From SSS58A sp041648155 (lineage in GTDB: Bacteria; Krumholzibacteriota; Krumholzibacteriia; Krumholzibacteriales; Krumholzibacteriaceae): DNA of 25,998 nt. Position 1 is the first letter of the stretch. The number at the start of each line of letters is the position of its first letter. The notes beneath the pieces are model-generated. The model had not been told where the DNA came from and ran no database searches. It was given only the letters and a program-made list of their open reading frames with translations. Shown in pieces: positions 1 through 7,570 of this stretch. A program made the position numbers and the translations under genes. The DNA is taken from the NCBI GenBank assembly GCA_041648155.1, contig JBAZPL010000007.1, positions 1-25,998 on the forward strand, given 5' to 3'.

Positions 1-126
1 AAACTCGTAGTAAACCCGCACGACCCAGTTGTGCCCGTGCACTCGAGAGCAGTCTCCCCGGTAGCCCACGAGCACGTGGGAAGAGGAGAAATGGACCTCC
101 GTCGAAACGACGTATCGGACACCCAT
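1..126 (-). CDS. queD: 6-carboxytetrahydropterin synthase (QueD)/6-pyruvoyl-tetrahydropterin synthase-like, partial (N-terminal 42 residues)
   Basis: The minus strand is open from an ATG at 126 down to the window edge, so the 3' end is missing. The 42 visible residues carry the family signature: FSSSH (His17), GDC (Cys26) and HGHNW (His30, His32). In QueD/PTPS these positions are the catalytic Cys and the three zinc-binding His residues. A GAGAGGAGG Shine-Dalgarno lies 11 nt upstream of the ATG. QueD converts dihydroneopterin triphosphate to 6-carboxytetrahydropterin in queuosine/7-deazaguanine synthesis; related PTPS enzymes serve pterin or folate pathways. The family call is secure. QueD rather than another PTPS is inference, because the rest of the protein and its neighbours lie outside the window. 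Confidence 0.8.
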   Translation of the reverse strand, partial: MGVRYVVSTEVHFSSSHVLVGYRGDCSRVHGHNWVVRVYYEF

Positions 127-155
127 GGCGCTCGATGCCTCCTCTCAAGTGTTCG

Positions 156-215
156 CGTCGGGCGGGGAACGGGCCGCTTCGCATATTGCAACAATGCACG
201 CTCTTTCCCCGGACG
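156..215 (-). other. Structured 5' leader of the queD-like gene (bulged hairpin)
   Basis: Between the putative promoter and the start codon the minus-strand leader can fold into a long hairpin. CGGGGAA (205-211) pairs with TTCCCCG (163-169), and GACG (212-215) pairs with CGTC (156-159) across a 3-nt bulge. A smaller ATTG/CAAT hairpin lies inside the loop. I do not recognise it as preQ1-I or preQ1-II. It may be regulatory or a chance GC-rich fold. Confidence 0.35.
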
Positions 216-225
216 CACCCGAGCA

Positions 226-254
226 ACTTTACATCTAACTGCACCATTTATCAA
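226..254 (-). promoter_or_regulatory. Sigma-70-type promoter for the queD-like gene
   Basis: Minus strand: TTGATA (254-249), 17-nt spacer, TAAAGT (231-226). This would start a leader of roughly 90 nt before the ATG at 126. The same two hexamers at the same spacing occur upstream of the gene at 12674. Confidence 0.5.
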
Positions 255-286
255 CAATTAAAGAGGCTGCGGAAAAAAGCGCCGAA

Positions 287-302
287 TGGTACGTATTTCG
301 CT
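287..302 (+). promoter_or_regulatory. Candidate sigma-54 (-24/-12) promoter of the TPR-FHA-kinase operon
   Basis: TGGTACG-N4-TCGCT keeps the GG-N10-GC core of the consensus TGGCAYR-N4-TTGCW, with two mismatches (C to T at position 4, T to C at position 13). The predicted start near 313 gives a 26-nt leader that contains GGAG (330-333) and ends at the ATG at 339. The fit in position is good. A single short match can still arise by chance. Confidence 0.45.
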
Positions 303-338
303 CTGCAGCATAATGGATTACTTTACACCGGAGAAAAC

Positions 339-3300
339 ATGAAAGATTTGCTGACGGGGAAAGGGCCCCTGTTTCTCACGCAGGAGAAGGCGCTCAAGAG
401 AATACATCAGGAACGCGCGCGCGGGGACTTGGGAAAAGCCCGCAAGACCGCGGTCGAGGGGCTCGAAAAATGGCCCGACGATTACGATCTCGCGATCGAA
501 GCGGCCCAGGCGTGTCTCGATCTCTCCGATTATCCCCAGGCGGCGAATATCCTCAAGAACGCGCACAAGCGCCACGCGAGCCGGAGAGACGAGATACTGG
601 AGCTCGCGCGGACCGCGTTCATGCAATCGTTCAGCACGCTCCTCGGAAGCTTCATCGTCGAGACCCTGCTCAAGGCGCGGAATCTCGAGGCTCTCTCGGA
701 TATCCTGCGGGCAAGCCCCGAATCCTTCGCCGCCGACCTCACGAAGCGCGGAGAGACGAGATCGAAGAACCTCGCGGCCGAGGGACAGGACACAATGGCC
801 TTCTTCGCCGAGAACGAGCTCCTTCTCGGCATACTGTACAAGCAGGGCCAGCACTTTACGAAATCGGTCGAATCGCTCGGCAAGGCGCTCAAGATGCTTC
901 CTGCCGACGCGCAGGCCATCGGCGGTCTCCTCGTGGAGCTCGAGCAGGAGCTTCCTTCCGACGCCTTCGTGAAGTACTGCCTCGGACTCGCGTCGCTGCT
1001 TCTGGCCCACCCGGACAAGGCGGAAATCCGCTTCTTTCAAGCCCTCGAGCTCGAGGCGCCGCCGCTCGGCAAGATCCTTTCCGCGCTCGAAACGACGCAG
1101 GAGCCCTGCCCGAACAGCGACTTCCTCAAAGGAGAGATTTTCGCCCGGTCCGGCAGAGCGACGGACGGAGCCGCCCTCATGCGAGGCAGCCTCTTTCCCG
1201 ATCCCGCCGCTTCCGGCCAGGACGGATCGCCGCCGTCCGAAGAACGGCTGAGGCTCGCGGAGAAACGGCTCATGACGCTCCCTGACGCCGTCTTCGCCGC
1301 GCTCGATATTTCATTCCTCTACTGCGACGTCGCTTCGGCGCTCGGTCTCGCGAAGGACGCGGTCGCCGTGCTCGAACGCATCGCCGGCGACGACGCCGTC
1401 CGAACGGGCTCGATAATCGATTGGCTCGAAAAAAACGAAGCGGTGGCGCTCACGGCCCCGGGGCAGAATCTTCTCGCTCGCGCATACGTCGAGAGGGGCT
1501 CCGTCGTCGAAGGGGCCCGCGCCGCGCGGCGCGCCGTCGAGTTGAACACGACGCTCGTCCCCGGATTAACCGATTTCGTCCGCGCTGCCGTCGAACGCTC
1601 CGCGGACTGCGATCCGGGATTGAAGGCGCTCCTTGCGGAGCTCTACGCGCGTGCGGATGACCGCACGAGCGCCGAGGAGGTCTTCGGCTCGCTCAAACGC
1701 ACGCGCGCCATGGATGACGCCGCGCTCGTCGCGCTCTCGGCGGAGATCATGAAACATAGCGGCATATTTCTCACCGGCGTCATATCCGCCCTCGAGATAA
1801 GCCTGGCCGGCAACCGCGGGATCGAGGCGTATCCGCACGTCCTTGCCCTCTACCGCGAGAAGTCCGAGGAGCATGAAGAGCTCGCATCCTCCATCAGGGA
1901 CCTCGCCGCGGAGCACGAGGAGTACTGGAAGAGCATCGCCGAGATCGTCGAACGCCTCGCGAAAGAGAACGAGCTTTCCGAGCCGTTCCGCTTTCTCCAG
2001 GCGACCTCGCATTTCTTCACGGGGGGTGTCGAGCGGGCGATCTTCGAGTTCGATCAGATCCTCATGCGCGACGGGAGCCTGAAGTATCGCATCATCGAAA
2101 TCTACAAGAAAGGGCTCGCGCGCTTCGACGCGAACGCGACCCTCCATCTCGCCCTCTACCATCTCTATCTCGAGGAGGAGGCCTTCGCCGACGCGGCGCG
2201 CCACCTGTGCCGCACGCTCGAGCTCGACCCGAGCCAGATCCGCGACGTCGTCGCGCAGTTCGGGAAACTCGTCGAACGGGAGCCCGGCAACCTCGCCATC
2301 TGGGAGGAGATGCTCAAAACGGCGCTCGTCATGAACCGGACGAGCCTCGCTGGGGAAGTGCTCACGCGCGCCATCGCCGCGCTGCCGGCCGGGAAGGCGG
2401 CGGCGCTTCACGTCTACGGCGCGAGGATCTCCGCCGCGGACGGAAAATGGGACGACGCGCTCCGGTGCATCGCCCTCACCCTCACCTCCCCCGAAGCCGA
2501 CGTCAGGACGCTCGAGAGGGAAATCCGCGCGATCATCGCGCGCGATCCGGCGAATCCGCAGGCGCAGATCCTCTTCGGAGAAACGCTCCTGCGCCTTGGC
2601 AAGGACGCGGAGGCGGTCGCCGCGATCAGGCGCTGTATCGATCTCGCGCCGGCGATGAGAAAACAGGCCGCGGAGATGCTGGAGAGATTCCTGCCCCTCA
2701 GCATCGAGCCGTGGCTTCTCTCCGCGATCCTCGGCGAGCTCTCGTGGCTCGAAGGGTTTATGGACGAAGCGTTCCGCCATTTCACATCGGCCCAGAAGGG
2801 TCCCCGCGAAGCGCTCCCGGTCCTCAGCGCATCGATCGAGCGGATCCGGGCGGCGGTGACCGAGAACGAACAACTCGAGACTCTCTACGCGCGAAACCTT
2901 TCGCTCGAGGGGCGCCACGGGGAAGCGGTCCGGATCCTCGAGCGCCTCATCGCAACAAACGCGGGGCTCACGCGTACCGCCGTCGACATTCTCTTCTCGA
3001 TAGTCAGGGAACGGCCCGAGCAATGCGAGGCGAACAGACTCCTCTCGCGCATATTCATCGCCTCGGGAGATTTGGAGCAATCGCGCCAGGCCGTCATCCG
3101 GATCCTCTCGGACGAACAGGCGGACCCGGCGCCCATCGACGCCGTCGTATCCGAATTTCTCGCGCTCCACGAACGGGACGCCGAATTCCTCGTGCGCTAC
3201 GCCGCGCTCAAAGCGCGCAGGGAAGAGATGGAAGAGGCGCTCGCGAGGTACGGACAGGCCCTTCAGCATGACCCTTCCCGTTCGGGTGCCATCCTCGCCG

Positions 3301-4202
3301 GGCTCGAGCGGCACGTGTGGCCGCAGGAGCTCCGCGACGCCGAACGCATGCTCCGTGTCGATTGCCTTATAGCGGCGAATGAAAACGACGAGGCGTTCAC
3401 CCTTCTCGGCGCCTTCTCCGCCGAGGACGACGCAGTCGTCGACGAGCTTGTCTCGCGCCTCTCGATCCTCATCGCGCGAGGACCGCGACGCGAGCATTTC
3501 TCGCTCGGAGCGTCGCTCTTCGCCCGTACCGGGCGCATCGAGGCGGCGGAAACCCTTGTCGCGAAGGGCCGATCGGCCCTCGGGCCGGAAGACGCGCTCG
3601 ACCTTGCGATCGAGCTCGCTGAGATTCACCATAATGCGGGAGACATCGAGCGCGCGGGACGGCTCTTCTCCGAAGCGCTCGAAAGCGCTCCCGAGAAGAG
3701 CCGCGTGCTCAAGCGCATCGAGCGGTCGTATACGCAATGGACCGATCGTGAGATTCACGGTCTCTCCGCTCGCCTCGACGAAGGATCCGCGGCTGAAGAG
3801 GATGTCGCCCGCCTCGTGCGTCTCGTCCTCGATCGTACGGGAGCCGCCGAAGCGCTCGAGATCCTGTCGCGCAGCGCCGTTTCGCGCGCCCTGCGGAGCG
3901 ATCTTCTCGGAGCCGTCTATTTATGCATGGATCGACCGGCCCTCGCGCGCGCCGCGTTCGGCGCGAGCGACGGCGGCGGCTATTCTTCCGATACGGAACG
4001 ATACGATCACCTGTACCTCGCGGGCATCGCCCGGGAACGCACGGGGGATCATGGAATGGCGGCCTCCTTCTTCGCCGGAATCGCCGGCGAGCGGGCCGAT
4101 TTCAGGGACAGCCGCCGGCGGGCCCTGAAAAACTACACGCGATTCATCGAATCGCACTGCGAGGAACGGGTCCTGGTGCTTGAAAAGTCGGAAGCGCTCT
4201 GA
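339..4202 (+). CDS. Giant TPR-repeat protein, probable scaffold of the kinase/FHA operon
   Basis: This is a 1287-residue protein, alpha-helical throughout by eye. It has many degenerate tetratricopeptide units (A-x-x-x-Y/F-x-x-A-L-x-x-D/E-P spacing), for example around 'ALARYGQALQHDPSRSGA'. I see no signal peptide, membrane segment or catalytic motif, so it is probably a cytoplasmic scaffold. The ATG at 339 is chosen because GGAG lies 5 nt upstream. The frame is open further upstream (to 135), but those residues look like non-coding sequence and would overlap the candidate sigma-54 promoter. It is the first gene of a co-directional five-gene run ending with a Ser/Thr kinase; the next start is 25 nt downstream. 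A role in assembling that signalling complex is inferred from context only. Confidence 0.85.
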   Translation: MKDLLTGKGPLFLTQEKALKRIHQERARGDLGKARKTAVEGLEKWPDDYDLAIEAAQACLDLSDYPQAANILKNAHKRHASRRDEILELARTAFMQSFSTLLGSFIVETLLKARNLEALSDILRASPESFAADLTKRGETRSKNLAAEGQDTMAFFAENELLLGILYKQGQHFTKSVESLGKALKMLPADAQAIGGLLVELEQELPSDAFVKYCLGLASLLLAHPDKAEIRFFQALELEAPPLGKILSALETTQEPCPNSDFLKGEIFARSGRATDGAALMRGSLFPDPAASGQDGSPPSEERLRLAEKRLMTLPDAVFAALDISFLYCDVASALGLAKDAVAVLERIAGDDAVRTGSIIDWLEKNEAVALTAPGQNLLARAYVERGSVVEGARAARRAVELNTTLVPGLTDFVRAAVERSADCDPGLKALLAELYARADDRTSAEEVFGSLKRTRAMDDAALVALSAEIMKHSGIFLTGVISALEISLAGNRGIEAYPHVLALYREKSEEHEELASSIRDLAAEHEEYWKSIAEIVERLAKENELSEPFRFLQATSHFFTGGVERAIFEFDQILMRDGSLKYRIIEIYKKGLARFDANATLHLALYHLYLEEEAFADAARHLCRTLELDPSQIRDVVAQFGKLVEREPGNLAIWEEMLKTALVMNRTSLAGEVLTRAIAALPAGKAAALHVYGARISAADGKWDDALRCIALTLTSPEADVRTLEREIRAIIARDPANPQAQILFGETLLRLGKDAEAVAAIRRCIDLAPAMRKQAAEMLERFLPLSIEPWLLSAILGELSWLEGFMDEAFRHFTSAQKGPREALPVLSASIERIRAAVTENEQLETLYARNLSLEGRHGEAVRILERLIATNAGLTRTAVDILFSIVRERPEQCEANRLLSRIFIASGDLEQSRQAVIRILSDEQADPAPIDAVVSEFLALHERDAEFLVRYAALKARREEMEEALARYGQALQHDPSRSGAILAGLERHVWPQELRDAERMLRVDCLIAANENDEAFTLLGAFSAEDDAVVDELVSRLSILIARGPRREHFSLGASLFARTGRIEAAETLVAKGRSALGPEDALDLAIELAEIHHNAGDIERAGRLFSEALESAPEKSRVLKRIERSYTQWTDREIHGLSARLDEGSAAEEDVARLVRLVLDRTGAAEALEILSRSAVSRALRSDLLGAVYLCMDRPALARAAFGASDGGGYSSDTERYDHLYLAGIARERTGDHGMAASFFAGIAGERADFRDSRRRALKNYTRFIESHCEERVLVLEKSEAL

Positions 4203-4227
4203 CGCTATCCGGAGGAAAGGTGCTACC

Positions 4228-5481
4228 ATGAAGATCTGCCCATTGATAACGCAAACGTCGATTCTCGACGACAAGGAGCTTCTCGTCCGCGAACTCGACG
4301 ACGTCGAACCGGTGAACGACGGCACACGAACCGCTCCCGGGAGCGAAGATAAGATCTTCATCAATCCGTCATCGAAGCAGCGCGCGGAGGAATCGTTCGT
4401 CGACGAGATCGCGTCCGTCGTGCCGGTCCGCTTCCTCGCAAAATCCTACCGCGGCCGTGTCGAATGCCTCGGAGAGCTGTGCAGATTTCATGACGACAAC
4501 CTGCACACCTGCCGCATCAATCATCTGATCGCCGGCGAGGCGGCGCGCGGAGAGGACGCGATGGCCGGCGTCCGCGCCGAGCTCGAAAAGGCGTGGGAAT
4601 CCCAGAGAAAAAGCGGAAACGAGCTGTTCGATCTCATGAAGGAAATGCGCGAGAGGAACGAAACGTCCGTCACGGAGCTCAGGACCGGGGTCGAGCGAAA
4701 ACTCGACGACCTCGCGAGCTTCATGCGCGCGGCGTCGGAAGAAAAACAGAAGGCGATCGAGGCGATCTCGCTCACCCTCGACGCGAAGACGGACGAGATC
4801 GAGCGCAAGATCGACTCGGGCGAGCAGCTGTTTCAGACCTTCCGCGACGAGGTGTCCGGCTGGAAAGGGGCTCTCGCAAAGAATCTCGAGACGATAGAAA
4901 CCGGGCTCGGCGAGCATCGCAAGCTCGTGAGAGAGCTCTCGGACAATCATGCCGGCATCATGAACCTCGTGGAGGATCAGAAGAAGAGCATCGAGGAAGA
5001 GGAAAAGAAACGGCGCACGACCGAGGCGCGGATGCTCAACAACGCCGGCGTCATGGCGTACCACAACGGGCAGTATGAAAAGGCGCTCGGGCTCTTCGGG
5101 AAAGCGATCGATCTCGATCCGGCGATGACCGAGACGTACAACAACCTCGGACTCACCTATACCGAGATCAACGAGGAGGAAAAGGCGACCGAGGCATTCA
5201 AAAAAGCCATATCGCTCAACCCCGAGCTCGCCGCCGCCTACAACAATCTCGGCTACGTGTTCTACCGCCTCGGTTCGTACCAGGAAGCGATCGAGATGTA
5301 CAACGAGGCGATCGGCCGGAGCAACGACTCGAGCTCCGCGTACACGAACCTCGGGAACGCCTACTACAAGCTCGAAAAGATCGAGGACGCGATCGAGGCC
5401 TGGAAAAAGGCGCTCGCGCTCGATCCGGCGAACGAAAAGGCTCGGCGCAATCTCAAGCGCTTTCACGCCGAAGTGAAATGA
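4228..5481 (+). CDS. Cys-cluster, coiled-coil and TPR protein
   Basis: The protein is 417 residues. The ATG at 4228 follows a strong GGAGGAAAGG site (4211-4220); starting at 4180 instead would overlap the previous gene. Three parts are visible. The N-terminal ~100 residues hold four Cys (C4, C80, C85, C95) with H88 and H93 nearby, in the pattern MKICP ... ECLGELC ... HTC, which could bind a metal or an Fe-S cluster. Residues ~105-265 are charged and heptad-like with no prolines, so probably a long coiled coil. Residues ~268-405 are well-formed TPRs with canonical YNNLG and AAYNNLGYVFY units. No membrane segment is visible. It sits between the giant TPR protein and the FHA protein, so it may be a sensor or adaptor of the same complex; this is inference. 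Confidence 0.85.
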   Translation: MKICPLITQTSILDDKELLVRELDDVEPVNDGTRTAPGSEDKIFINPSSKQRAEESFVDEIASVVPVRFLAKSYRGRVECLGELCRFHDDNLHTCRINHLIAGEAARGEDAMAGVRAELEKAWESQRKSGNELFDLMKEMRERNETSVTELRTGVERKLDDLASFMRAASEEKQKAIEAISLTLDAKTDEIERKIDSGEQLFQTFRDEVSGWKGALAKNLETIETGLGEHRKLVRELSDNHAGIMNLVEDQKKSIEEEEKKRRTTEARMLNNAGVMAYHNGQYEKALGLFGKAIDLDPAMTETYNNLGLTYTEINEEEKATEAFKKAISLNPELAAAYNNLGYVFYRLGSYQEAIEMYNEAIGRSNDSSSAYTNLGNAYYKLEKIEDAIEAWKKALALDPANEKARRNLKRFHAEVK

Positions 5482-5506
5482 TCCGGGGACCGGAAAGGTC
5501 GGAACG

Positions 5507-6838
5507 ATGACCAGGCTGCAGATACCGTATCGGCTCGTGCTTCTGAACCCTCGCGATTTCGATCTGTGCGAGTTCGACGCGATCGTCAGGGATTACGTCG
5601 AACGAAGCAGGAAGGCGCCGGTCATCCTCGAGGTGTTCAACGACAACATCCAGTACCTTCTCTTCATCAACGAAGGGCAGCTGTACTGGGCGTGCGCGAG
5701 CGAAGGAGACGCCTTCCGTCCGATCCGGTTGCGCGATTTCTTTCTCGAGATCAACCGAACGCAATTCCCCAAGATCATCGCCTACGAGACCGACATCATT
5801 CTGTACCATTCGCTCCTCGTGTATCTGCAAAAGAAGCCCGAGCTCAAGGTCTCTTCGGCGCTCGTCGATCTCGATGACCTCCTCGAGCGCGCCGAGAAGG
5901 ATCGTTACAACGCGATCGTCTCGGCCCGAAATCAGGGAGTCTTCTTCTTCCTGCGGTACCAGACGGGGAAGGCGATCGCCTGCTACAGTCTTCGTTCCGA
6001 CAGGGGTCCCGCTTCGAGCGCGCGGGAGGATTTCCTCGTCAAGGTTTTCACAATCACGGCGAAACGTCCGCTCGAGATAAACCTGTTCACCGATCTCGCC
6101 GTGACGCACGCCGAAGACGTCCGTTCGATCCCGTCCGATTACGCGGGATCGATCTCCTCGTTCTACCTGAGCCGGCCTCCGCGCCTCGTCGTTCGCCTGA
6201 AGGGGCGCCCGCTCAAGACGTATCCTTTCGCCGGCACCGAGATATCCGTCGGGCGACTCCCGGAAAACGACATCGTCATCGACAACCTGAGCGTGTCGCG
6301 CAAGCATGCCGTCATCACCTCCCGCAACGACGGCTACGTGCTCCGCGATCTCGGGAGCAAGAACGGCACGCTCCTCAACGGACGGCCGGTGAGCGAAGCG
6401 AATCTCTCGAACGGCGACGTGATCGTGCTCGGCAAATACGAGATCCTCTTCCAGATCCCGACGCTGGAGGCGTCGCATCCCGAGGATCTCGACCAAACCG
6501 TCGTCATCCCGCATTTCAGGAACCAGGCGGCCGGCGCTCAGAAACCGACATGCGCCGCAGCGCCCCCGCGACTTTTCAGAAAGTCGGCGATGGAGGAGTA
6601 TCCGCTCGACAAGGAGCGAATCGTGATCGGGCGCGGGAAAAATTCGGATATCCGGCTCACGGGAATCTTCGCGCCGCGCGTCACCGTGGAGGTCCTTCGG
6701 AAGGGCTCCGAATACGTGCTTCAAAAGATCGAGGGACGCAACAAGGTGACGATCAACGGCGAGGAGATGGAAGAAAAAACGCTCGAAAGGGAAGACCTCA
6801 TCGCGATCGGATCCGAAGAATTCGTGTTCAAGGATTGA
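5507..6838 (+). CDS. Twin-FHA-domain phosphothreonine-reader protein
   Basis: The protein is 443 residues. FHA domain 1 (~226-320) is complete, with the core GR (249-250), SxSRKH (residues 262-267), SKNGT (284-288) and NG (291-292), so it should bind phosphothreonine peptides. FHA domain 2 (~365-443) keeps GRGKNSDI (375-382) and NGEE, but has lost the S-R-x-H element (APRVTV instead) and may not bind phosphate. The linker contains DQTVVIP (329-335), a threonine motif of the kind kinases phosphorylate. Residues 1-220 form one or two mixed alpha/beta modules I do not recognise. The gene lies 25 nt after the TPR gene and 3 nt before the phosphoesterase gene. It is the likely reader for the kinase at the end of the operon. 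Confidence 0.9.
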   Translation: MTRLQIPYRLVLLNPRDFDLCEFDAIVRDYVERSRKAPVILEVFNDNIQYLLFINEGQLYWACASEGDAFRPIRLRDFFLEINRTQFPKIIAYETDIILYHSLLVYLQKKPELKVSSALVDLDDLLERAEKDRYNAIVSARNQGVFFFLRYQTGKAIACYSLRSDRGPASSAREDFLVKVFTITAKRPLEINLFTDLAVTHAEDVRSIPSDYAGSISSFYLSRPPRLVVRLKGRPLKTYPFAGTEISVGRLPENDIVIDNLSVSRKHAVITSRNDGYVLRDLGSKNGTLLNGRPVSEANLSNGDVIVLGKYEILFQIPTLEASHPEDLDQTVVIPHFRNQAAGAQKPTCAAAPPRLFRKSAMEEYPLDKERIVIGRGKNSDIRLTGIFAPRVTVEVLRKGSEYVLQKIEGRNKVTINGEEMEEKTLEREDLIAIGSEEFVFKD

Positions 6839-6841
6839 GCC

Positions 6842-7570
6842 ATGAGATTTCTTATTCTCTCCGATATTCACGGGAACGTCGAAGCGCTCGAGCGGGTGCT
6901 CGAGGAGGCCGGAAGGCTGCGCCCCGACATGATCGTATCGCTCGGGGATGTCGTCGGCTACGGCGCGAATCCGAACGAGTGCGTCTCCCTCGTCCAGGAG
7001 GCGACGCACATCCGCATCGGCGGAAACCACGACGTGGCCGCCGCGGGCCTCATCGGCACGGACACCTTCAGCGACACGGCGCAGAGAGCGATCCGGTGGA
7101 CCTCGCGGGAGATCCATCCGAAGCACCGCGATGCCCTCGGGGAATACGACACGGTGCGGCGCTACGGCGATTGCGTCTTCGCTCACGCCTCTCCGCTCTC
7201 CCCCATGGAGTGGGAATACGTGTACACGATCAATCAGGCAAACGCCATATTCGGGGGAATCCGCGAAAAATTCACCTTCATCGGCCACACGCACGTGCCC
7301 GCGATCATCGAACACAGCGAGGCGCGGGGCACGAGAGTCGTGAGCGGCACCCTCGCGGCCGTGGTCCCCGGGTCGCGCTATCTCGTCAACGTGGGCAGCA
7401 TCGGCCAGCCGCGGGACGGCATAGCCGCGGCGAGCTTCGTCCTCCTCGACGCGCAGAAGGGGACGATCACGATCCGGCGCGTTCCGTACGACATCAGATC
7501 GGCGCAGGACAAGATCCGGAATTCAGGACTCCCCGAATCGCTCGCGGAAAGGTTGGCGACGGCGCGATGA
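6842..7570 (+). CDS. Calcineurin-like metallophosphoesterase
   Basis: The 242-residue protein has all core motifs of the binuclear metallophosphoesterase fold: DIHGN (D8, H10), GDVVGYG (GD at 35-36), GNHD (61-64), FAHASP (His ~115) and GHTH (148-151). No signal peptide is visible, so it is cytoplasmic. The form (LSDIHGN ... LGDVVGYGANPNEC) resembles the ApaH/PP2A-like COG0639 subgroup. Members cleave phosphodiesters, dinucleotides or protein phosphates, and the substrate cannot be read from sequence. It begins 3 nt after the FHA gene, and its TGA overlaps the kinase ATG (ATGA at 7567-7570), so translation is coupled. A role as phosphatase opposing the kinase is plausible but inferred. Confidence 0.9.
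   Translation: MRFLILSDIHGNVEALERVLEEAGRLRPDMIVSLGDVVGYGANPNECVSLVQEATHIRIGGNHDVAAAGLIGTDTFSDTAQRAIRWTSREIHPKHRDALGEYDTVRRYGDCVFAHASPLSPMEWEYVYTINQANAIFGGIREKFTFIGHTHVPAIIEHSEARGTRVVSGTLAAVVPGSRYLVNVGSIGQPRDGIAAASFVLLDAQKGTITIRRVPYDIRSAQDKIRNSGLPESLAERLATAR

Noticed and set aside
1566..3758. Long minus-strand open frame (about 730 codons) opposite the giant TPR gene
   Set aside because: It is low-complexity Arg/Glu/Leu-rich sequence without motifs and is explained by GC-biased codons of the plus-strand gene. Similar antisense frames at 5453-7315 and 14144-15814 were rejected for the same reason.
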